Assembly: GCA_025924715.1 (NCBI GenBank)
Contig: JAICHV010000011.1
Coordinates: forward strand, 1-64,000
Length of the DNA: 64,000 bases
DNA from: Alphaproteobacteria bacterium
GTDB lineage: Bacteria > Pseudomonadota > Alphaproteobacteria > Micropepsales > Micropepsaceae
Reading direction: 5' to 3'
Part shown: one piece after another, positions 37,240-45,817 of the stretch
Layout: each line of letters opens with the position of its first letter
How positions within the stretch are numbered: the stretch's first letter is position 1
Position numbers and translations under genes: made by a program
Notes under the pieces: model-generated
What the model was told of the DNA's origin: nothing
Seen by the model: only the letters and a program-made list of their open reading frames with translations
Database searches by the model: none

Positions 37240-37703
37240 GGACGATTGCACTCACGGTGAACGGCAAGCCGGTAGCGGCTGAGGCCGAGGACCGCACGCT
37301 TCTGGTCTATTTCCTGCGCGAGCAGCTTGGCCTGACCGGCACCCATATCGGCTGCGACACCAGCCAATGCGGCGCTTGTGTGGTGCATGTCGATGGGGTG
37401 CCGGTCAAAAGCTGCACGCTCTTCGCCGCACAGGTGGAAGGATCGCAGGTCACCACCATCGAAGGCCTGGCCAAGAATGGCGTGCTGCATCCGGTACAGC
37501 GCGCCTTCCATGAGCATCACGGATTGCAATGCGGCTTCTGCACCCCGGGAATGATCATGACCGCGGTGGACATGATCAAGCGCCGGCCCGGCCTCACGCG
37601 CGATGCCATCCGCCAGGAGCTGGAAGGCAATATTTGCCGTTGCACCGGCTATCACACCATCGTCAGCGCCATCGAGGCGGCGGCCAAGGAGCCGCAGCCA
37701 TGA
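37236..37703 (+). CDS. coxS: Molybdenum hydroxylase small subunit, two 2Fe-2S clusters (CoxS type)
   Basis: 155 aa. The plant-type ferredoxin cysteines ([15 protein letters not shown], then SCTLF) and the second cluster motif ([17 protein letters not shown]) are both complete. It carries electrons between the molybdopterin and FAD subunits in CO dehydrogenase / aldehyde / isoquinoline-type hydroxylases. ATGA overlaps on both sides (coxG and coxM). Confidence 0.95.
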   Translation: MRTIALTVNGKPVAAEAEDRTLLVYFLREQLGLTGTHIGCDTSQCGACVVHVDGVPVKSCTLFAAQVEGSQVTTIEGLAKNGVLHPVQRAFHEHHGLQCGFCTPGMIMTAVDMIKRRPGLTRDAIRQELEGNICRCTGYHTIVSAIEAAAKEPQP

Positions 37704-38497
37704 TCCCCTATGCCTTCACCTATCATCGCGCCAAGAGCGTGGCCGAGGCCGAACGCTTGCTGGGCGGCGAGGCGCAATTGCTGGCGGGGGGACAAAGCCT
37801 GATCCCGGCGATGAAGACGCGGCTGGCGGCGCCGCCGGCGCTGGTCGACATTTCCGGCCTGCGGGAATTGGCTTTCATCCGTAGCGAAGGCGACGATTTG
37901 GTGATCGGCGCCAATGCCACCCATTTCCAAGTCGCGAGTAACGCCGAAGTGAAGCGCCTGCTTCCCGCCCTCGCCTATCTGGCGGGGATGATCGGCGATC
38001 CGGCGGTGCGCTATCGCGGCACGCTTGGCGGCAGCCTGGCCAACAATGATCCGGCCGCCGATTATCCCGCCGCCGCGCTGGCGCTGGCGGCCAGGATCAA
38101 AACCAACCGCCGGCAGATCGATGCCGATGATTTCTTCACCGGGCTTTTCGCCACGGCGCTGGAGCCGGGCGAAATCATCCTGGAAGCGCGTTTCGCCCTG
38201 CCCCAGCGCGCCGGTTACGCGAAATTCCGCAACCCGGCCTCGCGCTATGCCCTGGCCGGGGTCTTCGTTGCGCAAGGCAAAAAAGGCGTTCGGGTGGTGG
38301 CGACCGGCGCCGGTGCCTGCGTGTTTCGTCTGTCGCAGATGGAACGGGCGCTGGAAAAGAATTTCGGTCCTGCCGCGCTGGCCAGTATCGGTGTCGATGA
38401 CGGCGCGCTCAATTCCGACATCCACGCCTCGGCCGAATATCGCGCCCATCTGGTTGGCGTGATGGCCAGGCGCGCGGTGGAAAGCGCATTGGCATGA
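37700..38497 (+). CDS. coxM: Molybdenum hydroxylase FAD-binding medium subunit (CoxM type)
   Basis: 265 aa. FAD motifs [11 protein letters not shown] near residue 30 and [14 protein letters not shown] near residue 115 identify the FAD_binding_5 family; a CO_deh_flav_C part follows ([16 protein letters not shown]). It passes electrons from CoxS to the acceptor. Coupled on both sides. No large subunit gene follows, which is unusual (see findings). Confidence 0.94.
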   Translation: MIPYAFTYHRAKSVAEAERLLGGEAQLLAGGQSLIPAMKTRLAAPPALVDISGLRELAFIRSEGDDLVIGANATHFQVASNAEVKRLLPALAYLAGMIGDPAVRYRGTLGGSLANNDPAADYPAAALALAARIKTNRRQIDADDFFTGLFATALEPGEIILEARFALPQRAGYAKFRNPASRYALAGVFVAQGKKGVRVVATGAGACVFRLSQMERALEKNFGPAALASIGVDDGALNSDIHASAEYRAHLVGVMARRAVESALA

Positions 38498-38805
38498 CCA
38501 GCGAATTGCAACAGGCGGCGGATTGGCTTGGTGCCGGCCACAAAGTGGCGCTGGCGACGGTGCTGGCCACCTGGGGTTCGGCGCCGCGCCCGGCAGGAAG
38601 CCAGATCGCAGTGCGCGACGATGGCGCCTTTGCCGGCTCGGTCTCGGGCGGCTGCGTCGAAGGCGCCATCATCGAAGCGGCACAGGCCGCGATGCAGGAC
38701 GGCAAATCGCGCCGGCTGGAATTCGGCGTCACCAACCAGACTGCCTGGGAGGTCGGATTGGCCTGTGGCGGGCGGATCGAAATCCTGGTCGAGCCGGTCA
38801 CATGA
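38494..38805 (+). CDS. XdhC/CoxI N-terminal domain protein
   Basis: 103 aa, only the XdhC_CoxI N-terminal domain: VALATVLATWGSAPRPAGSQ and GSVSGGCVEGAIIEAA. XdhC proteins bind molybdenum cofactor, help its sulfuration and insert it into the apo-hydroxylase. The Rossmann half is the next, separate gene, joined by an ATGA overlap. Confidence 0.9.
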   Translation: MTSELQQAADWLGAGHKVALATVLATWGSAPRPAGSQIAVRDDGAFAGSVSGGCVEGAIIEAAQAAMQDGKSRRLEFGVTNQTAWEVGLACGGRIEILVEPVT

Positions 38806-39467
38806 AACGCGAGACCCTGGCGGCCCTGATTGCCGGCTCGGGCCGTCCGCTGGTGCGCGCCGTGGCGGCGGATGGCGAGGAGCAGGTGATCGATCCCGCA
38901 TCCGATGCTTCGCCCTTGGGCGCCGCGGCGGCCGAGGCGGCCCGCACCGACAAAAGCGGCGAAGTGGAAATCGCGGGCCGCAAATATTTTCTGGAAGTTC
39001 ACAATCCGCCCCTCGACCTGGCGCTGGTGGGCGCCGTGCATATCGCCCAGCCCCTGGCCGCCATGGCCGTGCTGGCCGGCTGCCGGGTGCGGGTGATCGA
39101 CCCGCGCATGGCTTTCGCCAGCGCCGAACGCTTCCCCGGCATCACCCTGGTCCATGAATTTCCCGATGAGGCGCTGGCGCGAACGCCGCTCGGCCCCCGC
39201 TCGGCCCTGGTGGTCCTGGCCCATGACCCCAAGATCGACGATCTGGGCCTGGCCGCGGGCCTGCGCTCGCCGGCCTTTTATGTCGGTGCCCTGGGCTCGA
39301 AAAAATCCCATGCCGCCCGGCTGGAGCGGCTGGCTGCAGCCGGCTTGACCCCGGCAGAGCTGGCCCGCATTCACGGCCCGGTGGGGCTGGCGATCGGCGC
39401 CCGCAGCCCGGCCGAAATTGCCATTTCCATTTTGGCCCAAATCACTCAGACTTTGCGCAACTCATGA
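38802..39467 (+). CDS. XdhC Rossmann-domain protein (second half of split XdhC)
   Basis: 221 aa. After a short N-terminal part, the XdhC_C NAD-binding-like fold is visible: LALVGAVHIAQPLAAMAVLAG, VRVIDPRMAFA, then ALVVLAHDPKIDDLGL and FYVGALGSKKSHAARLERL, ending in GLAIGARSPAEIAISI. Together with the 103-aa upstream protein it makes a complete XdhC. The stop overlaps the response-regulator ATG. Confidence 0.9.
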   Translation: MKRETLAALIAGSGRPLVRAVAADGEEQVIDPASDASPLGAAAAEAARTDKSGEVEIAGRKYFLEVHNPPLDLALVGAVHIAQPLAAMAVLAGCRVRVIDPRMAFASAERFPGITLVHEFPDEALARTPLGPRSALVVLAHDPKIDDLGLAAGLRSPAFYVGALGSKKSHAARLERLAAAGLTPAELARIHGPVGLAIGARSPAEIAISILAQITQTLRNS

Positions 39468-40192
39468 CCAAGGACGACGTAAAGCCCCATATTCTTCTGG
39501 TGGAAGATGCCCGCGATATCCGCGAGCCGCTTGCCCGCTATCTGCGAGAGCATGGCTACCGGGCCACCACCGCCGCCGATGCCGCCGCGGGGCGCAAAGT
39601 GATGAAAGCTTCGGCCATCGATCTGGTGGTGCTGGACATCATGATGCCGGGCGAGGACGGGCTGTCGCTATGCCGCTCGATCCGCGAGACCTCGCAGATT
39701 CCCGTGATCCTGCTGACCGCCCGGGGCGAGGAAGTCGACCGCATCATCGGGCTCGAGATGGGCGCGGATGATTATATCGCCAAGCCCTTCAGCCCGCGCG
39801 AGCTGATCGCCCGCGTCACCGCCGTGCTCCGCCGCACCCAGGCTTTGCCGCCGCGGCAGAAGCCGCCCGGCGCCGACCGCATTCGCTTCGGCGACTGGAC
39901 GCTCGATACCGGCCAGCGCGAGTTGATCGGACCGGAAGGGATCGCCCTGCCCCTTTCCAGCGGCGAGTTCCGCCTCCTCACCGCGCTTCTGGAACGGCCC
40001 AAGATCGCCCTGACCCGCAATCAATTGCTGGATTTGACCAAGGGGCGCGACGCCGATCTGTTCGACCGCTCGATCGATAACCATGTCAGCCGGCTGCGCA
40101 AGAAAATCGAGCCGGACCCCAAAAATCCGCGCTATATTAAGACCGTTTGGGGAGGCGGTTACATCTTCGCGATGGAACCCGAAGCGGCGTGA
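39464..40192 (+). CDS. OmpR/PhoB-family response regulator
   Basis: 242 aa. Receiver domain with acidic pocket (LLVEDARDIRE), phospho-acceptor Asp in VVLDIMMPGEDG near residue 57 and Lys in IAKPFSP near 108. A C-terminal winged helix follows (SSGEFRLLTALLERP, DRSIDNHVSRLRKKIE). ATGA-coupled to the XdhC half and followed ten bases later by its histidine kinase, so the system sits inside the hydroxylase operon and may regulate it. Confidence 0.94.
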   Translation: MTKDDVKPHILLVEDARDIREPLARYLREHGYRATTAADAAAGRKVMKASAIDLVVLDIMMPGEDGLSLCRSIRETSQIPVILLTARGEEVDRIIGLEMGADDYIAKPFSPRELIARVTAVLRRTQALPPRQKPPGADRIRFGDWTLDTGQRELIGPEGIALPLSSGEFRLLTALLERPKIALTRNQLLDLTKGRDADLFDRSIDNHVSRLRKKIEPDPKNPRYIKTVWGGGYIFAMEPEAA

Positions 40193-40202
40193 GAAACAAG
40201 AC

Positions 40203-41567
40203 ATGAAGCTCAAATTATGGCCTCGCACCCTGGTGGTCCAATTGATCGCGGTGACCGCGGCGGCCGTGGTGATTTCCAATCTTGCCGTGGCCTTCTGGTT
40301 CGAACATGGCAACGAACAACAAAATGAAATCGCCGCCAATGAACGCGTCTTGGACCGCGCTTCCGCCGTCGCCACGACCTTAAGCGCCATTCCATCGGAG
40401 TCCCGCGATGTGGTGATGCGGACCATGAGCCTGCGGCGTATCTGGCGCTTCCGCGAACTTCCGGCGCAAAGCGGCACCGAGCCGATGGACGAGGACGAAA
40501 CCCGTCTGGCACAGCGTCTGGCCGCCATGCTGCCACCGGAAGCCCAGCACGGTCCGGTGAATATCCAGCTTCATGAATCGCCAAAGGATATTCCCGCCGA
40601 TCTATTGCCCGAGGGCGCCGACAAGGACGCCAATGCCATCCGGCTCTCCATTCCGCTCGACAAACACAACCGCCTGTCTGTGGTTTTCCTGCGCAATCCT
40701 CCGCCCTGGCCGGTCGAAATCGTCACCGCCGCCATGGTCGCGATCCTGCTGGCCTCGCTGGCCGGCGCCTTGATGGCGCGCCGCGTGGTGCGGCCGCTGT
40801 CGGAATTGACTGCCGCCGCTTCGGTGGTGGCACGAGGCGGCAACGCCCCCCATGTCGAGGAGAAGGGCCCCGATGACGTGCGCAATGCCGCCATCGCCTT
40901 CAACAAGATGACCGGCGAAGTCACCCGCACCCTGGAAAGCCAGCGCCATCTTCTGTCGGCGGTGGGCCATGACCTGCGCACGCCCCTGACCGCCATGCGC
41001 ATCAATCTGGAATTCATCGACGACGACGATTTGCGCGAGCGGCTGCTGGAGAACCTGGACGAGCTGCAAGCCCTGACCGAGCAGGTGCTGTCCAGCGCCC
41101 GCGGCACCGGCGGGGAAACCAAGCGCAATGTCGATCTGTCCGCCCTGGTGGAAAGCCTGGTCGCCGATCTGGACGATCTGGGCGAGCCGGTGAGCTGGCA
41201 CCATCATGGCCCCGCCCCCGTCAGTTGCCGGCCCAATGAGATTCGCCGGGCGGTGCGCAATCTGGTCGAGAACGCCGTCGCCTATGGCGCCAAGGCGGAA
41301 GTCCAGATCAATGAGCGGGCCGACGGCTATGACGTGGTGGTGGAGGACGACGGCCCGGGCATTCCCGACACCGACCGCCAGCGGGTATTCGAGCCTTTCG
41401 TCCGGCTGGAAAGTTCCCGCAACGCGGCCACCGGCGGCACCGGGCTGGGACTGACGCTGGTCAAGGCGATCGTCGAAGGCCATGGCGGGGCGATCCTGCT
41501 GGAGAACCGCGAGAATGGCGGCCTCAGGGCCCGGCTGCATCTGCCGCGCATGGCGGCAGCCACCTGA
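40203..41567 (+). CDS. Sensor histidine kinase (EnvZ-like)
   Basis: 454 aa from the ATG at 40203. Membrane helix about 10-30, a periplasmic sensor region of about 150 residues, second helix about 178-200, a HAMP domain (RRVVRPLSELTAAASVV), a HisKA H-box (SAVGHDLRTPLTAMR, His near 255), and HATPase with N (NLVENAVAYG), G1 (DDGPGIP) and G2 (GGTGLGLTLVKAIVEGHGG) boxes. Partner of the response regulator directly upstream. The sensed signal is unknown. Confidence 0.94.
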   Translation: MKLKLWPRTLVVQLIAVTAAAVVISNLAVAFWFEHGNEQQNEIAANERVLDRASAVATTLSAIPSESRDVVMRTMSLRRIWRFRELPAQSGTEPMDEDETRLAQRLAAMLPPEAQHGPVNIQLHESPKDIPADLLPEGADKDANAIRLSIPLDKHNRLSVVFLRNPPPWPVEIVTAAMVAILLASLAGALMARRVVRPLSELTAAASVVARGGNAPHVEEKGPDDVRNAAIAFNKMTGEVTRTLESQRHLLSAVGHDLRTPLTAMRINLEFIDDDDLRERLLENLDELQALTEQVLSSARGTGGETKRNVDLSALVESLVADLDDLGEPVSWHHHGPAPVSCRPNEIRRAVRNLVENAVAYGAKAEVQINERADGYDVVVEDDGPGIPDTDRQRVFEPFVRLESSRNAATGGTGLGLTLVKAIVEGHGGAILLENRENGGLRARLHLPRMAAAT

Positions 41568-41586
41568 CGGGCCTAGACTGGCCCTT

Positions 41587-42210
41587 ATGACCGCCATGCA
41601 CCCCAAGATCGGCGCCGTGATCCTGGCGGCCGGCCACGCCTCGCGGTTCGGCCGCAACAAGCTGCTGGAGCCCCTGGGGGGCAAACCGATGCTGCGTCAT
41701 GTTGCCGAAGCGGCCCTGGCCAGCGGGGCCGATCCGGTGGTTGTTGTCAGCGGCAACGAAGCGCAGAAAATCCGCAACCTGCTGGCGCCCCTTCCCCTCA
41801 CCACTTGCGAAAATCCCGATTTCGCAATGGGTTTGAGCACATCCCTGAAGTGCGGTGTGAGGGCGTTGCCGGAGGATTGCGACGGCGTGGTGGTGTTGCT
41901 GGGGGACATGCCGGGGATAGATGCCGCCCTGATCGATGCCATGATCGCGGCTTTCGATCCCGCGCTCGGCCGGGCCATTATCGTCGCCACCCGCCAGGGC
42001 CGGCGGGGCAACCCGGTACTATGGGCGCGGCAGTTCTTTGCCCAGATTGCGAGCCTCACGGGTGACGCGGGGGCGCGGTCTCTTTTCGAACATTATGCGG
42101 GTCTAGTCTTTGAGGTGGAGGCGGGCCATGACGGTCCCGTCACCGACATCGATACGCAAGAGGCTCTCGCGGCCTATCTCGCCCGGCAGCCCCAAGCGGC
42201 GAAGCGCTAA
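41587..42210 (+). CDS. MocA-like molybdenum cofactor nucleotidyltransferase
   Basis: 207 aa from the ATG at 41587 (an ATG four codons later at 41596 is possible). NTP-transferase motif LAAGHASRFGRNKLLEPLGGKP near residue 15, then VVVLLGDMPGIDAAL near residue 100 and RGNPVLW. MocA and its relatives attach CMP (or GMP) to Mo-molybdopterin for xanthine-oxidase-family hydroxylases, which fits its place in this operon. Twenty bases after the kinase. Confidence 0.88.
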   Translation: MTAMHPKIGAVILAAGHASRFGRNKLLEPLGGKPMLRHVAEAALASGADPVVVVSGNEAQKIRNLLAPLPLTTCENPDFAMGLSTSLKCGVRALPEDCDGVVVLLGDMPGIDAALIDAMIAAFDPALGRAIIVATRQGRRGNPVLWARQFFAQIASLTGDAGARSLFEHYAGLVFEVEAGHDGPVTDIDTQEALAAYLARQPQAAKR

Positions 42211-42220
42211 GGCCGACACC

Positions 42221-42658
42221 ATGAGCGACGCCCTCTACAAAAAGGACTTGCTACGGCTGGCAGCCGATGCCGCCGGGGCCGGCCGGCTGGCCCAGGCGGA
42301 TGCCAGCGCCACCGCCCATAATCCCGCCTGCGGCGACCGGGTCACGGTCGATGTGGCGCTGGAGAATGGTCGCATCACTGCGCTGGCCCACCACACCCAT
42401 GGCTGCGTGCTGACCCAGGCCTCGGCGGCGATCCTGGGGGCGGACGCCACCGGACTGGACCGCGCCGATATCCAGGTGCTGGTGGCGGCGGTGCGGGCGA
42501 TGCTGAAAGGCGGCGAGGCCCCGATGGCGCCTTTCGACACCTATACCGTCTTCGACGGCGTGGCGGGTTATGCCGGGCGGCATCGCTGCGTGATGCTGCC
42601 GCTGGAGGCGACGCTGGAAGCGATGGACGCCCTGGAGCGCCGGCCAGCAAAAGTGTGA
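42221..42658 (+). CDS. IscU/NifU-like iron-sulfur cluster scaffold
   Basis: 145 aa from the ATG at 42221. The three IscU cysteines are present: HNPACGDRVTVDV, HHTHGCVLTQASAAIL and RHRCVMLPLEATLEAM. Such scaffolds assemble 2Fe-2S clusters. Its place at the end of a CoxS/MocA operon suggests dedicated cluster supply for the hydroxylase small subunit; that is inference. Three palindromic repeats follow the stop. Confidence 0.9.
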   Translation: MSDALYKKDLLRLAADAAGAGRLAQADASATAHNPACGDRVTVDVALENGRITALAHHTHGCVLTQASAAILGADATGLDRADIQVLVAAVRAMLKGGEAPMAPFDTYTVFDGVAGYAGRHRCVMLPLEATLEAMDALERRPAKV

Positions 42659-42671
42659 AACGGTTTTGCGA

Positions 42672-42808
42672 GTGGCGCCGGAGGCGCCCATTGCTAATTG
42701 GGCGCGTCCGCGCCCGGGTGCCGGAGGCGCCCATTGCCAAATTGGGCGCGTCCGCGCATCGGGCGCCGGAGGCGCCCATCGTTAAATGGGGCGCGTCCGC
42801 GCCCCCGG
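42672..42808. repeat. Three tandem copies of the dispersed GGCGCCCA palindromic repeat
   Basis: Units of about 45 bases at 42672-42717, 42718-42761 and 42762-42808. Each has the form GCCGGAGGCGCCCAT, a short AT core, then TTGGGCGCGTCCGCGC (unit 3 has TGGGGCGCG). Arms GCGCCCA/TGGGCGC form a hairpin. A fourth copy lies 23 kb away at 19672-19715. It fills the gap between the IscU-like gene and the glucosidase gene. Confidence 0.8.
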
Positions 42809-42819
42809 CCGCGCGACCA

Positions 42820-44400
42820 TCAATAAACCGGACTGCCAAACCAGGCGCTTGAAGGACCCAGCGTCAGGACATCGGCGCGCAGATCCGCCGTCCCGCTGCC
42901 CAGCTCCAACGTCGTCGCGCCTTCCAAGTCCGGACTGCGCCAGGACTTTGCCGTTTCGCTGAGATTGAAGACACAGAACATCTCGCCGCGCCGGAATGCG
43001 ATCAGCGCCGGCGGCGCCTCCAGCAAAGTCAGATCGCCTTGGGTCAGGGCGCGGTGCTTTTTGCGCGCTTGAAGCAAGGCGCGGACATAATTGAGCGGCG
43101 AATGGGGATCGGCCTCTTGCGCCGAAACCGCCAGGGCGGCATGGGCGGGGCCGAGCGGCAGCCAAGGCGTGCCGCTGGTGAAGCCCAGTTGCGGCCGGCT
43201 AGCGTCCCAGGGCATCGGGGTGCGGCAGCCGTCGCGCCCCTTGAACAGCGGATAATAAAGATCGCCGACCGGATCGCGCAATTGATCGCGGCGCAAATCC
43301 ACTTCGGGCAGGCCCAGCTCTTCGCCCTGATACAAAAGAATGGTTCCGCGCAGCGCAAACAGCAGCGCCAGCATCACTTTGGCATTGGCCGGACCGAAGC
43401 GGCTGGCGGTGCGGATCACGTCATGATTGGAAAAGGCGATGCAGGGCCAATGGTCGGGATAGCGGGCCAAAGTCTCGAGATGCGCCTTGATCGCGCCCGC
43501 GTCCTTGGCCAGCAGCAGGGCAAAATTGTATCCGGCGTGAAGGCCCGTATTGGAGGGCAGATAACAGCCGGAGCGTTCGAACTCCTCCGAAAATTCCCCG
43601 AACACGAAGCGATCGTCGAACCCTTCCACCCGCCGTCGCACCACATCCAGCAAGGGCTTGTTCTCGGCCAGGTTTGAATCGTTCAGATGGCGCTGCATAT
43701 TGGCGGCGGCCGACCATTCCTCCGGGCCGCGCGCGGCGGGCGGAATCGCCGGATTGTCGGCGAGCTTGGCGTCATGCAGAAACGCATTGGCGACGTCGAG
43801 GCGGAAACCATCGACCCCGCGCGTCAGCCAGATATCCAAAACCTTGAGCGCGGCTTCGCGCGCATCCGCCTGCGCCCAGCTCAGCTTGGGCTGCTGGCGC
43901 AGGAATTTGTGATGATAATATTGCCGCCGCGCCGGCTGATAGGACCAGGCGGGGCCGCCGAACACCGACAGCCAGTTGTTGGGCACCGTGCCGTCGTCCT
44001 TGGGGTCGGCCCAGACATACCAATCGCGTTTGGCCGCATCGCCGTCGCGGCTGGCGGCGAACCAGGCATGTTCGTCCGAAGTATGCGCCAGCACTTCGTC
44101 GAGAATAATCTTGAGGCCTTTGGCATGCGCCGCCTCGATCAGGGCTGTGAAATCCGCCAGCGTGCCGTAATCGGGATGGACGCCGTCATAATCCGAGACG
44201 TCATAGCCCCAGTCGCGGTTGGGCGAGGGATGGATCGGGGACAGCCACACGGCATCGACGCCCAGCGAGGCGATATAGCCGAGCTTTGAGATCAGCCCGG
44301 CAAAATCCCCCTGCCCGTCGCCGTTGCCGTCGCAGAAACTGCGGACATAGACCTGATAAACAACCGCGCCGCGCCACCAGGGTGCCGGCGCGTCGCTCAC
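42820..44400 (-). CDS. GH13 alpha-glucosidase / oligo-1,6-glucosidase type
   Basis: 526 aa with a GTG start overlapping the ClpP stop. GH13 motifs: DEVLAHTSDEHAWF (region I variant), DGFRLDVANAFLHD with the nucleophile Asp near residue 197, FGEFSEE with the acid/base Glu near 258, and FSNHDVIRTA near 328. WWRGAVVYQVYVRSFCDGNGDG at the start is typical of intracellular alpha-glucosidases acting on maltose, isomaltose, sucrose or trehalose-derived sugars. Subfamily substrate not certain. Confidence 0.92.
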   Translation of the reverse strand: MSDAPAPWWRGAVVYQVYVRSFCDGNGDGQGDFAGLISKLGYIASLGVDAVWLSPIHPSPNRDWGYDVSDYDGVHPDYGTLADFTALIEAAHAKGLKIILDEVLAHTSDEHAWFAASRDGDAAKRDWYVWADPKDDGTVPNNWLSVFGGPAWSYQPARRQYYHHKFLRQQPKLSWAQADAREAALKVLDIWLTRGVDGFRLDVANAFLHDAKLADNPAIPPAARGPEEWSAAANMQRHLNDSNLAENKPLLDVVRRRVEGFDDRFVFGEFSEEFERSGCYLPSNTGLHAGYNFALLLAKDAGAIKAHLETLARYPDHWPCIAFSNHDVIRTASRFGPANAKVMLALLFALRGTILLYQGEELGLPEVDLRRDQLRDPVGDLYYPLFKGRDGCRTPMPWDASRPQLGFTSGTPWLPLGPAHAALAVSAQEADPHSPLNYVRALLQARKKHRALTQGDLTLLEAPPALIAFRRGEMFCVFNLSETAKSWRSPDLEGATTLELGSGTADLRADVLTLGPSSAWFGSPVY

Positions 44401-44999
44401 ACTTCGGACGCCTTGCTGACGATCTTGTTCACCAAGCCGTATTTTACCGCTTCTTCCGCGCCCATCCAGAAATTGCGCTCGGTGTCTACCACCACCTTTT
44501 CATAGGGCTGGCCGGTCTCCATGGAGATTTCGCGGATCAGGCGGGCGCGCATCTTGATGATTTCTTCCGCCTCGATGGTGATATCGGAGGCCTGGCCCTG
44601 CACGCCGCCCAGGGGCTGGTGCAGCAGAAAGCGGGTGAACGGCAGGCAGAAGCGGTTTTCTTTTTTCGCGCCCAGATAGATATGGGCGCCGGCGCTGGCG
44701 ACCCAACCGGTGCCGATCATCTTCACCTTGGAGCCGACGAAGCGGATCATGTCGTGAATGGTGTCGCCCGACTCCACATGGCCGCCCGGAGAATTGACGA
44801 TGACGCGGATATCGCCTTCGCTTTCGGCATAGGCGAGCAATTGGGCGGTGACCCGCTCGGCCATTTTCATATTCACTTCGCCGAAGATCAGCACCGTGCG
44901 CGATTTGAACAGCGCCTTGGCGACCTCCGACATTTGCGGTTCCGGCGACTTGTTCTTGTCGTCGTCTTTTTCCTCTTTTTCTTCGTCGGCGCGGCGCAA
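44397..44999 (-). CDS. clpP: ClpP-family serine protease (paralogue)
   Basis: 200 aa from a TTG at 44999, preceded by GGAG with an 8-base spacer; an ATG at 44933 would remove the acidic leader, and a longer frame to 45071 lacks support. The catalytic triad is conserved: Ser in GWVASAGAHIYLG, His in FLLHQPLGGVQGQ, Asp in VVVDTERNFWMGAEEAV. The sequence differs from housekeeping ClpP and has the charged N-terminus EEKEEKDDDKNK, as in the second ClpP-like group of alphaproteobacteria. It would degrade proteins with a Clp ATPase. Coupled to the GH13 gene downstream. Confidence 0.87.
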   Translation of the reverse strand: MRRADEEKEEKDDDKNKSPEPQMSEVAKALFKSRTVLIFGEVNMKMAERVTAQLLAYAESEGDIRVIVNSPGGHVESGDTIHDMIRFVGSKVKMIGTGWVASAGAHIYLGAKKENRFCLPFTRFLLHQPLGGVQGQASDITIEAEEIIKMRARLIREISMETGQPYEKVVVDTERNFWMGAEEAVKYGLVNKIVSKASEV

Positions 45000-45067
45000 G
45001 GCTTTACTCCGGGAAAATGGGTGATTCGAGGGCCATACTAGCGATCCGCTTCTGCGGGGCAACCCGC

Positions 45068-45817
45068 TCACAAGGCCTTAACGGCGGCGGTCAAAATCGG
45101 GCCGATCTCGCCATGAATCACCAAGTCGGCATAAGGGTCTTGCGGCGTTTCCTCGCGGTTCAGAATGGCAAGCCGCGCCCCCGCTTTCTTGGCCAATACG
45201 GGAAATCCGGCCGCCGGATAGACCACCAGCGAGGACCCCATCACCAGGCAGAGATCGGCAGCCAGCGCGGCCGCCTCGGCCCGCGCCATTTCCGCGTCCG
45301 GCATGGCCTGGCCGAAGGAGATGGTGGCGGTCTTGAGAATGCCGCCGCAAAATTTGCAATCGGGGGCGTCGCCTTCGCGCGCGAAATGCCGGCGGATATC
45401 GGCGATCTCGGCCCGCGCCTCGCAGGTGAGGCATTTGGCGTAACTGGTATTGCCGTGAAGTTCGATCACCCGGTCCGCGGGCACGCCCGACGCGTGATGC
45501 AGATTGTCGATATTCTGGGTGATGACATGGCTGACCACGCCGCGCTTCACCAGTTCGGCGACGGCATGATGCCCGGCATTGGGCTGCACCGCGTTCCAGG
45601 TGTCTTCCATTTCAAAGCGCCGCTGCCAGGATAGGCGCCGCGCCTGCGGGTCCGCGATGTAATCTTGAAACTGGACGGGCATCATCTTGGTCCAGATTCC
45701 GCCGGGTGAGCGGAAATCGGGAATGCCGGATTCGGTGGACATGCCGGCGCCGGTAAAGACCACGGCGCGGCGCGCCTGTCTGAGCAAAGCGGCCAGCGCC
45801 GCGACGTCTTCGTCCAT
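45068..45817 (-). CDS. cobB: NAD-dependent protein deacylase (sirtuin)
   Basis: 249 aa. Sir2 signatures: VVFTGAGMSTESGIPDFRSPGG near residue 20, ITQNIDNLHHASG near 100, the catalytic His in VIELHGNTSYAKCLTC, zinc cysteines CLTC and CKFCGG, and VMGSSLVVYPAAGFP. It removes acyl groups from lysines using NAD+. The ATG overlaps the stop of the DUF3617 gene by one base (TGATG), indicating coupling. Confidence 0.95.
   Translation of the reverse strand: MDEDVAALAALLRQARRAVVFTGAGMSTESGIPDFRSPGGIWTKMMPVQFQDYIADPQARRLSWQRRFEMEDTWNAVQPNAGHHAVAELVKRGVVSHVITQNIDNLHHASGVPADRVIELHGNTSYAKCLTCEARAEIADIRRHFAREGDAPDCKFCGGILKTATISFGQAMPDAEMARAEAAALAADLCLVMGSSLVVYPAAGFPVLAKKAGARLAILNREETPQDPYADLVIHGEIGPILTAAVKAL

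Noticed and set aside
42375-42839. Minus-strand frame with repeated MGASGAR-type peptides
   Set aside because: The repeats are the palindromic DNA units at 42672-42808, and the rest is antisense to the IscU-like gene.
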